A DNA stretch of 52,778 nt from Rhodothermaceae bacterium. GTDB lineage: Bacteria; Bacteroidota; Rhodothermia; Rhodothermales; Bin80. Numbering within the stretch: position 1 is the first letter of the stretch; each line of letters begins with the position of its first letter. Made by a program: the position numbers and the translations under genes. The notes under the pieces are model-generated. The model was not told the origin of the DNA, searched no databases, and was given only the letters and a program-made list of their open reading frames with translations. This document shows positions 9,111 through 18,947 of this stretch, piece after piece. The stretch spans positions 1 to 52,778 of the forward strand of contig VXLY01000008.1 of NCBI GenBank assembly GCA_009841335.1. Direction: 5' to 3'.

Positions 9111-9674
9111 CCTTGCGAACTCAGACTCACCCGGTCCCAAAATCAGGGACAATAGACTGAAGAATCAGACACCGCTCAGGGTTGGCCGTGTCTCTTATAA
9201 ACTCCTGATACTCTCTCACACAAGGCAGACCGGAACCTTTATAGCTCACTGTCTTGGTCCCTCACCGAGTTGTTAGCGGACTGTGTGAATACATATGTTA
9301 TAGACTGATTATAAATGAGAATACCGGACAGCGATTCAATGTGACAAATACAAGGTCCATATTCTGAGGGCATACTCACTCACCGACAGCACCAGATCAC
9401 TAATTTTCGTATATACTCTTGCAACTGGATATAGTCATGTGCACTTTACCAATGTTTTCTGTAACCTTTCTTGATGAAAAAATTGATCAGCATTTTGAAG
9501 TCCTGCTATGGCAATGCCAAGGCATTCAGTCACGTGTTAGCATTGCCCCCATGGCTTGGCAAAGTGGCCCGCCAACCAATGTCCACGGGCGACAGATGCT
9601 TCAACCTAACTGCAACCTACACGCGAGGATATAATTGACAACAAATATTCTTTCTGCAGATCACATCAGCCGAA
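9111..9674. other. Intergenic region, no gene seen
   Basis: About 560 bp with only short, unconvincing frames. A 71-codon rightward frame at 9419-9634 has no hydrophobic or motif structure and was not called. The promoter of the following lipoprotein phosphodiesterase should lie near the right end. Confidence 0.45.
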
Positions 9675-10916
9675 ATGATTAGGAGACCCTTGCAGAAGAC
9701 AATTCCTTCTCTCTCGATTGTGCTGATGGCCTTTTTACTGCAGGGCTGTTACAACGAAGAGACTCCGCGTGCAGTAATTCTCGTCTCAATTGATGGCTTG
9801 CACCCAGATTACCTTGACACTCTCCACACACCAAACCTCCTCGAAATTGCCGCCAACGGAGTACATCCGGATTATATGGAGCCGGTTTTCCCAACCAAGA
9901 CCTTTCCCAATCACTACAGCCTTATAACAGGCTTGTATCCGGCTAACCACGGTATCGTTAACAATTCTATGTACGATCCGGATCTTGGTCTTTCATTTCG
10001 GCTCAGCGACAGAGAAGCTGTCTCGGACCATAGATGGTGGAAAGGAGAACCGCTTTGGATTACTGTACAGAAGCAAAACCGTACCAGCGCCACCTATTTT
10101 TGGCCTGGCTCTGAAGCACCTATCCAGGGAATGCGACCAACTTATTGGATGGAGTACGATTCTTCATTGCCATATGGCGCACGTATAGACTCGGCTATGG
10201 TAGCTATTACTCGATCTCCTCGCCCTGCATTGGTCACAATTTATTTCAGCGCAGTTGATTCTCGGGGACATGAGTTCGGACCTGATGCTACCGAAACTCG
10301 CGAAGCTCTGCGAGAAATTGATGGACAAGTGGGCAATCTGATTGCTCGGCTCCGTGAAGAAGGGTTGGAAAACGAAGTTAATATCGTAGTGGTCGGAGAT
10401 CATGGAATGGCAGCTACATCAAGCGAAGAGGTTGTGCTGGTAGATGACTATATTGATCTCGAGGAAGTTTACATCACGGACCTTGGTCCGATAGGACTTT
10501 TTAATGTAAAAGATTCTACACGAGTAGAAAGCTTGCTGGCCGACCTCAATAAGATGCCGCATGCGCGCTGGTTCAAGCGGGGTCACTTGCCCGCAGAGTT
10601 GCGCTATAGTGGTAGCACACGTATTTCGGATCTCGTTGGCATTGCGGACGATGGATGGCAAATGGCTACCAAGTCGCGATTTGAAAGTAACCCAGATTTT
10701 TACTCGGGCGGAAACCACGGATATGAACCATGGCATCAATCAATGCATACCGTCTTCATTGCGTATGGTCCACAGTTCAAGCAGGGCCTGAAATCACATG
10801 GATTTTCATTAATCCACGTCTATGAACTCCTGTGCGCTGTTCTTGATATTGAACCTGCAGAAAATGATGGCAACCTTGACGAAGTCGTACACTTTCTACA
10901 AACAGAAACTGGTTAA
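9675..10916 (+). CDS. Lipoprotein nucleotide pyrophosphatase/phosphodiesterase (ENPP family)
   Basis: A 413-residue alkaline-phosphatase-superfamily enzyme of the type I phosphodiesterase/nucleotide pyrophosphatase family, exported and lipid-anchored. Lipobox LLQGC puts the lipid Cys at 25. Two-metal site: D40 in ILVSIDGLHPDYL, the catalytic Thr (about T76) in FPTKTFPNHYSLITG, the Asp/His of VDSRGHEFGP, VVGDHGM, and the final His of GGNHGYEPW. These match the ENPP order, so hydrolysis of phosphodiester or pyrophosphate bonds outside the cytoplasm is predicted; the natural substrate is unknown. Three bases separate it from the next gene, so the two are probably an operon. Confidence 0.92.
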   Translation: MIRRPLQKTIPSLSIVLMAFLLQGCYNEETPRAVILVSIDGLHPDYLDTLHTPNLLEIAANGVHPDYMEPVFPTKTFPNHYSLITGLYPANHGIVNNSMYDPDLGLSFRLSDREAVSDHRWWKGEPLWITVQKQNRTSATYFWPGSEAPIQGMRPTYWMEYDSSLPYGARIDSAMVAITRSPRPALVTIYFSAVDSRGHEFGPDATETREALREIDGQVGNLIARLREEGLENEVNIVVVGDHGMAATSSEEVVLVDDYIDLEEVYITDLGPIGLFNVKDSTRVESLLADLNKMPHARWFKRGHLPAELRYSGSTRISDLVGIADDGWQMATKSRFESNPDFYSGGNHGYEPWHQSMHTVFIAYGPQFKQGLKSHGFSLIHVYELLCAVLDIEPAENDGNLDEVVHFLQTETG

Positions 10917-10919
10917 CCC

Positions 10920-11435
10920 ATGTACCGCGCCTTCCCCTTCTTACTGATCCTGCTATACGCACCTGCGACCTTTGCCCAAGAAGCAAACCCCGAGGATGTA
11001 AGCAGCCCTGATGTCATTGTGCAAACCCTTTACGATATCATCTCAACTCCCGCCGGTGAAGCCCCGGATTGGGACCGGTGGCGTACCCTGTTCATTCCCG
11101 AAGCCCGACTAATTGCTATAAGCTCCAATGAATCGGGAAGAAACAGCTACTTCACCTGGACCTATGAAGAATACATAAGTCAGGTAGGGCCTTACTTTCT
11201 GGAAAACCCATTCTACGAGGTGGAAGTTAGTCATACCTCAGAACGGTTCGGCAACTTGGTTCACCGATTTAGCACCTATGAATCCTATCGGGCTTTGGGA
11301 CTCGAGCCATTCTCCCGGGGAATAAACAGTATCCAGCTCTTGCGCATGGACAATCGCTGGTGGATTGTGACAATTTTCTGGCAGTCAGAGTCAGATAGCT
11401 TACCTTTGCCCAAAAAATATCTGCCCGGAGAGTAG
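10920..11435 (+). CDS. Secreted NTF2/SnoaL-like protein of unknown function
   Basis: 171 residues. The first 19 or so form a signal peptide (FPFLLILLYAPATFAQ). The mature part has the alternating helix/strand pattern and Trp/Tyr/Phe distribution of an NTF2-like (SnoaL/DUF4440-like) cone fold: a helix DVIVQTLYDIIS, then WRTLFIPEARLIAIS, and a final strand pair SIQLLRMDNRWWIVTIFWQS. No catalytic site could be assigned. It starts 3 bp after the phosphodiesterase and may act with it in the periplasm. The fold assignment is by pattern only. Confidence 0.7.
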   Translation: MYRAFPFLLILLYAPATFAQEANPEDVSSPDVIVQTLYDIISTPAGEAPDWDRWRTLFIPEARLIAISSNESGRNSYFTWTYEEYISQVGPYFLENPFYEVEVSHTSERFGNLVHRFSTYESYRALGLEPFSRGINSIQLLRMDNRWWIVTIFWQSESDSLPLPKKYLPGE

Positions 11436-11763
11436 TTGTATCTCGCATGGGGCGCTCCCTTTTGTGTGTCTTTGGCAGCTTCGCTGACGGTTTGAATATT
11501 CTTGCTAATCTGGTCACTCGTTATTAGTTTACCGGTAACCGGGCGATGAATTGGGTGATTTTTCCTGGTTCTGGTGCAGTTGCGCGTTGGTATTAGCTGT
11601 CTCTGGCATCCAGAGGGCTAGCGACATAAGGAACCAGGAGACCACTGGATGGTATTCACCGTTGCATCGCTCAGTGCTCGATCCTGTTAGCACAAATTTG
11701 CGTGCTGCGAGCACAACTATGATTATGACGTGAGCGTACGTTGAGATAATTTATATCCAAATA
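11436..11763. other. Intergenic region, no gene seen
   Basis: About 330 bp upstream of the E1 gene. Short frames on both strands show no recognisable protein. It should hold the E1 promoter. Confidence 0.45.
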
Positions 11764-13929
11764 ATGGCTGACCTACCGCTTGATCTTACTATAAAACCTA
11801 CCGGCTTAGTCAAACCGGTAGCACAGACAAGTACAAACGGTCAAAGCCCCTCGACAAATTCGGAATCCACTACGCTTACAGGCAGAACCGGTTACGGAGA
11901 GGGGCTTGAGGTTGAACCCATTAGTCCTGAGGACTTCGACGCGAATTTCCTGCTGCGCGCTTTTCGCATTATGCTCACGGCGCGTAGACTGGATGGAAAG
12001 ATGCTCTCGCTCCTTAAACAAGGGAAGGGGTTTTTTCATATTGGATGCAGTGGACATGAAGCCACTCAAACAGCTATTGGCTTGTTGAGTAAGCCTGGAC
12101 ATGACTGGTTCTGCCCATACTATCGTGACCTTGCACTGGCACTCACCCTGGGACAAACGGTTGAGGAAACCCTCCTTGACCACTTGGCAAAAGCAGACAG
12201 CGTTAATTCTGGCGGGCGCCAAATGCCCGCACATTATGGTGCAAGGGACAAGAATATCTTCACAGTCTGTTCCTCGGTCGCATCCCAGTACCTGCCGGCA
12301 TTAGGATTTGCTATGGCCTCTGTAAAACAAGGGACAGACGCGTTCGCGCTCTGCTCCGGAGGAGATGGGGCCACTTCCCAAGGGGATTTTCACGAGGCTC
12401 TAAACTGGGCAGCCCGTAGTAAAGCACCACTCCTGTTCCTTGTGCAGGATAATAAGTATGCGATTAGCGTACCGATATCCGAACAGACTGCAGGAGGTAC
12501 GCCCTACAAACTGGCCGCAGGCTACGAAGGCTTAGCCAGGTACAGAGTGGATGGTACAGATTTCTTTGAAGTCTATGCTGCCGCCAAGGCAGCAATTGCC
12601 CACTTGCGTGCGGGAAGAGGACCTGTCTGCCTAGTAACCGATGTTGTTCGCCTACTTCCGCATTCCTCCTCGGATAACCACCTCAAGTACCGCACAGAAG
12701 AAGAACTCCTCGAGGATCGTCTAATTGATCCCGTTTCCAGACTTGAGCACTTTTTGATGGAAAGGGAGATATTAACCGCTTCGCAGGCAGAGACTATGCG
12801 CGCGGAGATCAAAAAGGAAGTTGATGAAACGGCCCAGGCTGTCGAACAGAAAAAAGATCCTGAACCAGCAAGCGCAACAAAGCACGTCCTGTTCGAGGGA
12901 AAACTGGATCTTGACTACTACGCGAGTGAACCCTCGGGTCCCCCTGTTGTCATGGTTGATGCTATCAACCATGCACTTCATGAGGAAATGACCCGAGATG
13001 AGTCTATGCTTGTATATGGGGAAGATGTGGCAGGTGGCAAAGGCGGAGTCTTCACTGCTACGCGTGGACTAACCGAACAATTTGGAGAAGAGCGGTGCTT
13101 TAACTCCCCCCTTGCAGAAGCCTCTATCATCGGCACCGCTGTTGGTCTAAGTGCCGCTGGATTCAAACCCGTAGTGGAAATCCAGTTCGCCGATTATGTA
13201 TGGCCTGCAATGCAGCACCTGCGCAATCAGGTGCCCACACTGCGTCACCGCTCCAATAATGCATGGTCCTGTCCAATGGTTATCCGTGTACCGTGTGGGG
13301 GTTATATCCACGGCGGACCATGTCATTCGCAGAATATCGAGAGTATCTTCGGTCATATGCCGGGATATTGCATTGTAATGCCTTCCTCGGCCACAGATGC
13401 CAAAGGACTGCTCAAGACTGCCATCCGAAGTGAGGACCCAGTCATATTCCTCGAGCATAAAGCTTTGTATCGGGCGGCCAGCGCCAGAAGCCCCGAGCCA
13501 GACAAAGACTACCTGATCCCGCTGGGCAAGGCACGTACAGTTCGCGAAGGAACAGACTTGACAATCGTTACCTACGGTCTTATGGTGTACAAGTCTCTGA
13601 TGGTTGCGAGACAGCTCTCACGAGAAAACCAGTTGTCTGTCGAGGTAATTGATCTTCGTACATTAGTACCCCTTGACATTGAAACCGTCCTAGCCTCCGT
13701 CCGCAAGACGCACCGCTTGTTGGTAGTGCACGAGGACCATGAATTCCTTGGTTACGGCGCAGAGATCTGCGCCCAGATAGGTGATATGGCGTTCGATTGT
13801 TTGGACGCGCCAATCCGGCGAGTTGCTGGAAAGTTCTCCTTTGTGCCCTTCGCAAGCCCGCTGGAGCAGGAAGTCCTCCCGCAAGATGAGGATATCCTGA
13901 CGGCCGCCCGCTCACTTGCGATTTGGTAG
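11764..13929 (+). CDS. Fused 2-oxo-acid dehydrogenase E1 alpha/beta (branched-chain type)
   Basis: A 721-residue thiamine-diphosphate enzyme with both E1 subunits in one chain: alpha at about residues 65-350, beta at about 395-721, joined by a charged linker rich in Glu/Lys/Gln. Alpha carries the ThDP/Mg site GDGATSQGDFHEALNWA and DNKYAIS, plus RLLPHSSSDNHLKYR, the phosphorylation-loop region of branched-chain E1. Beta carries YGEDVAGGKGGVF, FNSPLAEASIIG and the HGGPCHSQ region. It would oxidatively decarboxylate 2-oxo acids (2-oxoisovalerate or similar) and pass the acyl group to an E2 not found here. The first 60 residues are low-complexity. Such fusions are known in Bacteroidota. A pyruvate specificity is not ruled out. 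Confidence 0.9.
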   Translation: MADLPLDLTIKPTGLVKPVAQTSTNGQSPSTNSESTTLTGRTGYGEGLEVEPISPEDFDANFLLRAFRIMLTARRLDGKMLSLLKQGKGFFHIGCSGHEATQTAIGLLSKPGHDWFCPYYRDLALALTLGQTVEETLLDHLAKADSVNSGGRQMPAHYGARDKNIFTVCSSVASQYLPALGFAMASVKQGTDAFALCSGGDGATSQGDFHEALNWAARSKAPLLFLVQDNKYAISVPISEQTAGGTPYKLAAGYEGLARYRVDGTDFFEVYAAAKAAIAHLRAGRGPVCLVTDVVRLLPHSSSDNHLKYRTEEELLEDRLIDPVSRLEHFLMEREILTASQAETMRAEIKKEVDETAQAVEQKKDPEPASATKHVLFEGKLDLDYYASEPSGPPVVMVDAINHALHEEMTRDESMLVYGEDVAGGKGGVFTATRGLTEQFGEERCFNSPLAEASIIGTAVGLSAAGFKPVVEIQFADYVWPAMQHLRNQVPTLRHRSNNAWSCPMVIRVPCGGYIHGGPCHSQNIESIFGHMPGYCIVMPSSATDAKGLLKTAIRSEDPVIFLEHKALYRAASARSPEPDKDYLIPLGKARTVREGTDLTIVTYGLMVYKSLMVARQLSRENQLSVEVIDLRTLVPLDIETVLASVRKTHRLLVVHEDHEFLGYGAEICAQIGDMAFDCLDAPIRRVAGKFSFVPFASPLEQEVLPQDEDILTAARSLAIW

Positions 13930-13935
13930 CCCCTA

Positions 13936-16368
13936 CTACTCGAGAAACAGGTCCTGTGTCCGTTCGGACTTTTTACCTGTAGCGTTATCCCGAACGACCA
14001 AGGTTAGCGTGTATAGTCCTGTTTCCTGATCACTGGCGTCCAGTATTTGGTACAGGTATTCTTCCGTTTGTGAACCACTCCCCGTGTAGCTTACAGATAC
14101 CCCCTCTCTGTCCCGCCCGAAGATGCCCCGCACCACACGCCGAACTCCACGGTCAGTGTTCTTGGGTTCCAGCGTGATTTCTACATCATAGTCTGTGCTA
14201 CCCTGAGCGTTTAGGTCTAGTCCGTAGATCTCGAAGTACAAATAAATGGGCCATTCAGTCGAGTACACACTCCATGGTGCAGGTAGGATTGACAGATCTT
14301 TGCGGACGACCTCGGCGGCACCCCCAGGAGCACCGTTTTCTGCCTGTTCGACCGAATAGGCAAGCATGATGTCACTCAAAATGACGCCAGGCTGATTGTA
14401 GTCTGGTACCGAAATCTCCCGACGCTGCACAGCGACCGTCTGTCCGCTGGCAGTCTCAAATTCGACCGAGAGCTCATGTGTGCCTGACGGAACCCGCATC
14501 TCCTGCGTATCAACCCATAGATGCTGCTCCGCAAACGACATCACCTGATTGGTGGGCAAACCATAAATATTTCGCGTACGCTCTACCAGAACCTCCCTTT
14601 GATCATTTATGAGAAATGTCCCCGCACTCGCATTTACCTCTATCATTTCGGCCGACGGATCATAGGCGGATTCCAGCGGAATACCATAGTTCACAAACAG
14701 CTCTGTTTGCTGTCCGTCTCCCTTGAATGAGCTAATCAAGAATGGCAGCTCAATCTGGCGGCCTGGTGCTTCATATTCATACCTCTGAGGAGTTTCGCGA
14801 ATGATTTCTTTCGTGATACGAATGTAGTCGTTCTCAAAACTGTTTACACGCGTCGCCATATCCTCAGCCGAAGGTGAGTACATGCGATATTCACCGTTTC
14901 GGAACGGATCTTCAAACACGAAACGAAAATCCCCATATTCCCAAATGTTATAGGAATTCATTTCTTCAAATGCCTCGCGGACAGTCGAATAAACATTGCC
15001 GAATGACTGGCTACCGTCTATTGTGATCGGCATTGTACCGGCTGAATCATCGGCAGCAGAAGTCACCGAGTTGACCATGGCCCCCACAACCGCCTGACGG
15101 GCCGAAAAGACGCCGTCTTCCTGAGGATGCAGAACAATATCCGAAATTGGCCGCCCGTATCGGATCAGGATCTGACCACGCTCCGTTTCCCAGCCACGCA
15201 GATCAAGTCCCTTGGAGCTGTAAAGCAGATCTGCATACGTCAACCGAAAATAATGCTCCAGTTTACGTTCGTTGTAGGAAGTCAGGAATCTTGGATCCTG
15301 ACTGGCCCAATATCGTGCCCGGTAGGCTACCGAATCAGCTGCTTCCTGCCTTTTCTCATCCCGCGTCAGGAATAGTCCCAAATCCTCGTATGCGCGCCTT
15401 TCATCTCTTTCCATAAACTCAAAGGCCGTCTCAAACGAGCGGTTGGCTGCGTCCATATTGCCCAACTGATAGTTCGCTACTCCCAGATAACGCCAAAGAT
15501 CAGGATCTTCCGGATAGAACCTGTACATCACGTCCAGCGTGCTCATGGCATCCTCATACTCTCCCTTGAGTACATATATCTGCATCATTTCGTCGTACAC
15601 GGAGCGCCTCCGGGGATCAACTTCAAGGGCTTTTTCCAGGTGTCCAACTGCACGCTGATATGCCCTTTCGGCCCGCCTGCTTAGATCCAATACATCTACT
15701 CCTTGGGCTCTTAAGGTCCCTAAATCAAACTGGTCACCCAGAAAAACTTCATTTGGATTGATAACGGCGAAATTGTTCGGATTGCTGGCAGCCGTGCCGT
15801 CAAGGTAATCATCAAAGGTCTCCTGCCCTAGATCGTCATAGTTCGGGTCATCTGACTCCCGCCCACTTCCTGCATAACCGTAACTCACTGAGGGCATCAT
15901 AATCGCATTGCGGTATCGCCAAAAATCCCGGATATACACTCTCCCCAATTCCTCATGTGCGTGCGCATTGGACGGATCTATCTTGAGTATCCTGCGGGCC
16001 GTGTCCAACCGACGCGCCTCCCGCATACGGTCTCCAAGAAGCCCCCACGACGGTACTCTATACTGTTCCAAACGAGCGACTAGAAATTCTACATTCTCCG
16101 GTTCAATCTCCAGCGCCTGCTCCAGCGTACGTCTTGCACGACCTTCGTCGTACAGGGGAGTTTCAAAATAAACGCGGGAAAGCAGGAAAAGCGCTTCAGC
16201 CAGCTGCGGATTCTCCTGAGCAACTTGCCCAAAGACCTCTGCAGCATCCTTGTATCGCCCCTCTCTAAACGCCTGTCGACCAGGCTCAAGCGGATCAGAC
16301 TGTGCAAATACCTGCTGCGCTTCCAAACCCAGCAGACAAATTGCGAGAAGCACTATCAACTGTTTCAT
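13936..16368 (-). CDS. GWxTD-domain protein with N-terminal TPR repeats, exported
   Basis: 810 residues from ATG 16368, which places the signal peptide (LIVLLAICLLGLEAQQVFAQ) at the N-terminus; an ATG two codons upstream is equally possible. Residues about 30-340 are tetratricopeptide-type repeats (for example ALFLLSRVYFETPLYDEG, ALEVDPRRRSVYDEMMQIYV, LGVANYQLGNMDAANRSF). Near residue 390 lies the domain signature GWETERGQILIRYGRP. The family name motif GWxTD appears here as GWETE. The C-terminal half is beta-rich. The family is widespread in Bacteroidota, Rhodothermota and Acidobacteriota, and its molecular role is not established. It faces the E1 gene, 6 bp between the two stops. Confidence 0.86.
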   Translation of the reverse strand: MKQLIVLLAICLLGLEAQQVFAQSDPLEPGRQAFREGRYKDAAEVFGQVAQENPQLAEALFLLSRVYFETPLYDEGRARRTLEQALEIEPENVEFLVARLEQYRVPSWGLLGDRMREARRLDTARRILKIDPSNAHAHEELGRVYIRDFWRYRNAIMMPSVSYGYAGSGRESDDPNYDDLGQETFDDYLDGTAASNPNNFAVINPNEVFLGDQFDLGTLRAQGVDVLDLSRRAERAYQRAVGHLEKALEVDPRRRSVYDEMMQIYVLKGEYEDAMSTLDVMYRFYPEDPDLWRYLGVANYQLGNMDAANRSFETAFEFMERDERRAYEDLGLFLTRDEKRQEAADSVAYRARYWASQDPRFLTSYNERKLEHYFRLTYADLLYSSKGLDLRGWETERGQILIRYGRPISDIVLHPQEDGVFSARQAVVGAMVNSVTSAADDSAGTMPITIDGSQSFGNVYSTVREAFEEMNSYNIWEYGDFRFVFEDPFRNGEYRMYSPSAEDMATRVNSFENDYIRITKEIIRETPQRYEYEAPGRQIELPFLISSFKGDGQQTELFVNYGIPLESAYDPSAEMIEVNASAGTFLINDQREVLVERTRNIYGLPTNQVMSFAEQHLWVDTQEMRVPSGTHELSVEFETASGQTVAVQRREISVPDYNQPGVILSDIMLAYSVEQAENGAPGGAAEVVRKDLSILPAPWSVYSTEWPIYLYFEIYGLDLNAQGSTDYDVEITLEPKNTDRGVRRVVRGIFGRDREGVSVSYTGSGSQTEEYLYQILDASDQETGLYTLTLVVRDNATGKKSERTQDLFLE

Positions 16369-16462
16369 GGTCATGGAAAACAATTTTAGACGATAAAGTT
16401 GATTACGAATAGATAATCCTCAGGATCCATAAAATATTCTCCGCAAGGATTATGCCGAGTAA

Positions 16463-17674
16463 TTACCAGACAATTCTGACAAACCTGCGCTTGCCAACTT
16501 TAACCAAAAATGGCGCACGTTTGGTTACATCTATTACGAGTCGATTGTCAGTGACTCGCTGTCCGTCTATACTCACAGCTCCCTGCTGAACGAGTCTGCG
16601 AGCTGCACCGTTGGATGGGGTCAAGCCGGATGAGGTTAAAAGGTTTAGAAGCCCAATCTGGCCATCCCCCTCTGGCTTGAATGAAGCCACCTCTTTTGGT
16701 ACTTCCTTACGGATAACCGTGCGCTCAAAGTGCTCACGAGCCTTTTCTGCTGCCTCAATCCCGTGATAAAAGCGAGTGATCGACAATGCTAGCCGATGCT
16801 TTGCATCCCTGGGATTCTTTGCACAAAGTTTGTGCAACTCCGGCAGGGCATCTGTTTCTTCGTCACTCGCGAGTTCAAAGTAGCGATAGATCAACGTATC
16901 TGGGATTGAGAGAATTTTACCGTACATGGTTTCTGCCGGCTCTGCAAGTCCCACATAGTTGTCCAGTGACTTGGACATTTTTTCAGCACCGTCCAATCCC
17001 TCCAGGATTGGAAGTGTGATACAAACCTGGGGCTCCTGGCCGACGCTTTTTTGCACGGTACGCCCCATCAGTAAATTGAATTTCTGATCCGTGCCTCCCA
17101 ATTCTACGTCTGCTTCTATTTCGACAGAATCCTGGGCCTGGGCCAATGGATATAAAAATTCATGTATTCCAATAGGGTCCCCCTTAGTATAGCGTCCAGA
17201 AAAATCATCCCGCTCTAGCATCCGGGCTACAGTCGATTTACCGGCCAGACGAACAACATCCCCAAAAGAAAGCTTACCCAGCCATTCAGAGTTGTATACA
17301 ATGCGAATACGCTCGGAGTCCAGTATACGAGAGGCCTGCTCAAAATAGGTTTGGCCATTTCGACGTGTCTCTTCCAAAGAGAGTGCCGGGCGCATTTTCG
17401 AGCGACCGCTTGCATCCCCGATCATCCCGGTAAAATCACCAACGATAAGAACTACTTCGTGTCCCAGGTCCTGGAATTGTCGCAATTTACGCAGTACTAC
17501 AGAATGTCCTAGATGCAGGTCCGGTCGGCTGGGATCACAGCCAAGTTTTACAACCAGTGGTTTCCCTGTGCGTGCTGCGCGCAGCAGTTTTGTTCGCAAT
17601 TCTTCTTCTGGAATGATCTCCTCCACACCACGCTTCAAGTGCAAAAGTTGGTCCTCTACCGGCAAAAAGTCCAT
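16463..17674 (-). CDS. tyrS: Tyrosyl-tRNA synthetase
   Basis: Class I aminoacyl-tRNA synthetase charging tRNA-Tyr, 403 residues. The HIGH-type motif is HLGH at 54-57, KMSKS is at 232-236 and the C-terminal S4-like RNA-binding domain starts near residue 337 (TSSGLTPSNGAARRLVQQGA). ATG 17674 was chosen; an in-frame TTG four codons upstream would overlap the end of smpB. The spacing to smpB is 8 bp, so the two are likely co-transcribed. The HLGH form and length correspond to the TyrRS subgroup common in Bacteroidota. Confidence 0.96.
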   Translation of the reverse strand: MDFLPVEDQLLHLKRGVEEIIPEEELRTKLLRAARTGKPLVVKLGCDPSRPDLHLGHSVVLRKLRQFQDLGHEVVLIVGDFTGMIGDASGRSKMRPALSLEETRRNGQTYFEQASRILDSERIRIVYNSEWLGKLSFGDVVRLAGKSTVARMLERDDFSGRYTKGDPIGIHEFLYPLAQAQDSVEIEADVELGGTDQKFNLLMGRTVQKSVGQEPQVCITLPILEGLDGAEKMSKSLDNYVGLAEPAETMYGKILSIPDTLIYRYFELASDEETDALPELHKLCAKNPRDAKHRLALSITRFYHGIEAAEKAREHFERTVIRKEVPKEVASFKPEGDGQIGLLNLLTSSGLTPSNGAARRLVQQGAVSIDGQRVTDNRLVIDVTKRAPFLVKVGKRRFVRIVW

Positions 17675-17682
17675 ACTAGTAT

Positions 17683-18138
17683 TCAATATTGCTTTAACCT
17701 GCGCTCCAATTGACGTTTTGTGGCTCGTTCAGCCATATCAGCCCGCTTATCAAAGAGCTGCTTACCTCGTGCTATACCAATCTCAGCTTTAATCCTGCCG
17801 TTTTTCAGATAGAGACTGAGTGGAATTAGGGTATTTCCTTTTTGCTCAACTGCCTTTTGCAATCGGGCAATTTCTCTACGGTGCAAAAGAAGTTTACGGG
17901 GGCGAACAGGTTCGTGATTGTTCAAATTTCCGTGGCTGTAATGAGAAATATGCGCATCAACCAGGAACGCCTCTCCATTATCAATCCGGCACCATGCCTC
18001 CGCTAAACTCACACGACCGGCCCGAATAGATTTTACCTCAGTACCGAGTAGCACAAGCCCAGCTTCAAGAGTGTCCAGAATATGGTACGATCGCCGGGCC
18101 CGACGATTGCTTGCTAGCGTCGAGGTCGCTTTTCCCAT
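17683..18138 (-). CDS. smpB: SsrA-binding protein SmpB
   Basis: tmRNA partner needed for trans-translation, rescuing stalled ribosomes. 151 residues from ATG 18138 (MGKATSTLASNRRARRSYHI). The frame opens further upstream at a GTG inside the preceding gene, but conservation starts at the ATG. Motifs: GLVLLGTEVKSIRAGRVSLA, VDAHISHYSHGN, RPRKLLLHRREI, and the basic tail GKQLFDKRADMAERATKRQL. No tmRNA gene (ssrA) was found in the window. Confidence 0.96.
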   Translation of the reverse strand: MGKATSTLASNRRARRSYHILDTLEAGLVLLGTEVKSIRAGRVSLAEAWCRIDNGEAFLVDAHISHYSHGNLNNHEPVRPRKLLLHRREIARLQKAVEQKGNTLIPLSLYLKNGRIKAEIGIARGKQLFDKRADMAERATKRQLERRLKQY

Positions 18139-18149
18139 CGCACATCCCC

Positions 18150-18938
18150 TTATAGGTCGAGCTGTCTTGTATCCTGTCCCCACAATGGAATATCCTGATA
18201 TCCCGCAACATCACTCGGCTCAAACATTGTCAGTGGTACAAGATCCTCAGTGATACCGTAATAATACATGTACTCCCGGATTGCAGTCAGTCCAGCTATG
18301 GTAACATCATCCAATCGTAACCGCAGGCTTCCGCCAAAGAATTGATCTGCGTGCGACGATGAACGAGTTCCCCATTCTTGCGCAATAATTTCAGCCTCTT
18401 TGGTAAGTGTGGTCAACATTTCAACCATGGCGTCAGTTGCAGTTTCTTTCAGACAAACGTACAATCCCCAAATCATTGGGTACTGCGAAAGTTCGTACCA
18501 CTCCTGCCCCAGATCCAGCGTAGTTGGATCATCTGCCTGATCCAGCGCAGCCGCTCCGGTTAATAACTTGATGTCTGCTGTGCCGTTTGATGTCAGCGTA
18601 ACTTCGCGTCCGTAATGCTCCTTAAGTATCACTCTTGACATGAAAGCCTCCAGGCCCTGTTCAGAAGTACATTCGAGTGTTCCCGCCTGCTGTAAATCCC
18701 GACGTACCCGCATCCGCGCAAATGGATACCCCCATGAGGATACCGCCCCGCCAGGTACGATGTCCAGCCCATCGGCAGCAAGTGCGACCGTCACAGGCAG
18801 TAGAGCAACATCAACCTGCTGCTGATGCAACAACTCCACACAACCCGATACGGTCTGTCGTTCGGCCTCAATGGAGAGTGTTCTGGCCGCAAGCTCGAGA
18901 CACTCAGTCGGTGGAAAATCCCAGAACGCCAACTGCAT
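18150..18938 (-). CDS. MqnA/MqnD-like protein, probable menaquinone (futalosine) pathway enzyme
   Basis: 262 residues with the periplasmic-binding-protein-like fold of MqnA (chorismate dehydratase, first futalosine-pathway step) or MqnD. Matching features are VDVALLPVTVALAADGL, SSWGYPFARMRVR (equivalent to the S-x-x-PF region) and DLGQEWYELSQYPMIWGLYV, a strong family signature. The conserved G-D-x-A region is replaced by TGAAALDQAD, so the protein is divergent. There is no signal peptide, arguing against a transport binding protein. It lies 9 bp after rplS and 11 bp before smpB in a housekeeping run. No other mqn gene is in the window. Confidence 0.68.
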   Translation of the reverse strand: MQLAFWDFPPTECLELAARTLSIEAERQTVSGCVELLHQQQVDVALLPVTVALAADGLDIVPGGAVSSWGYPFARMRVRRDLQQAGTLECTSEQGLEAFMSRVILKEHYGREVTLTSNGTADIKLLTGAAALDQADDPTTLDLGQEWYELSQYPMIWGLYVCLKETATDAMVEMLTTLTKEAEIIAQEWGTRSSSHADQFFGGSLRLRLDDVTIAGLTAIREYMYYYGITEDLVPLTMFEPSDVAGYQDIPLWGQDTRQLDL

Positions 18939-18947
18939 CAGCAGAAC

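Noticed and set aside
9419..9634. 71-codon frame upstream of the phosphodiesterase gene
   Set aside because: No motif or start context, Cys/Gln/Met-rich random-looking sequence.
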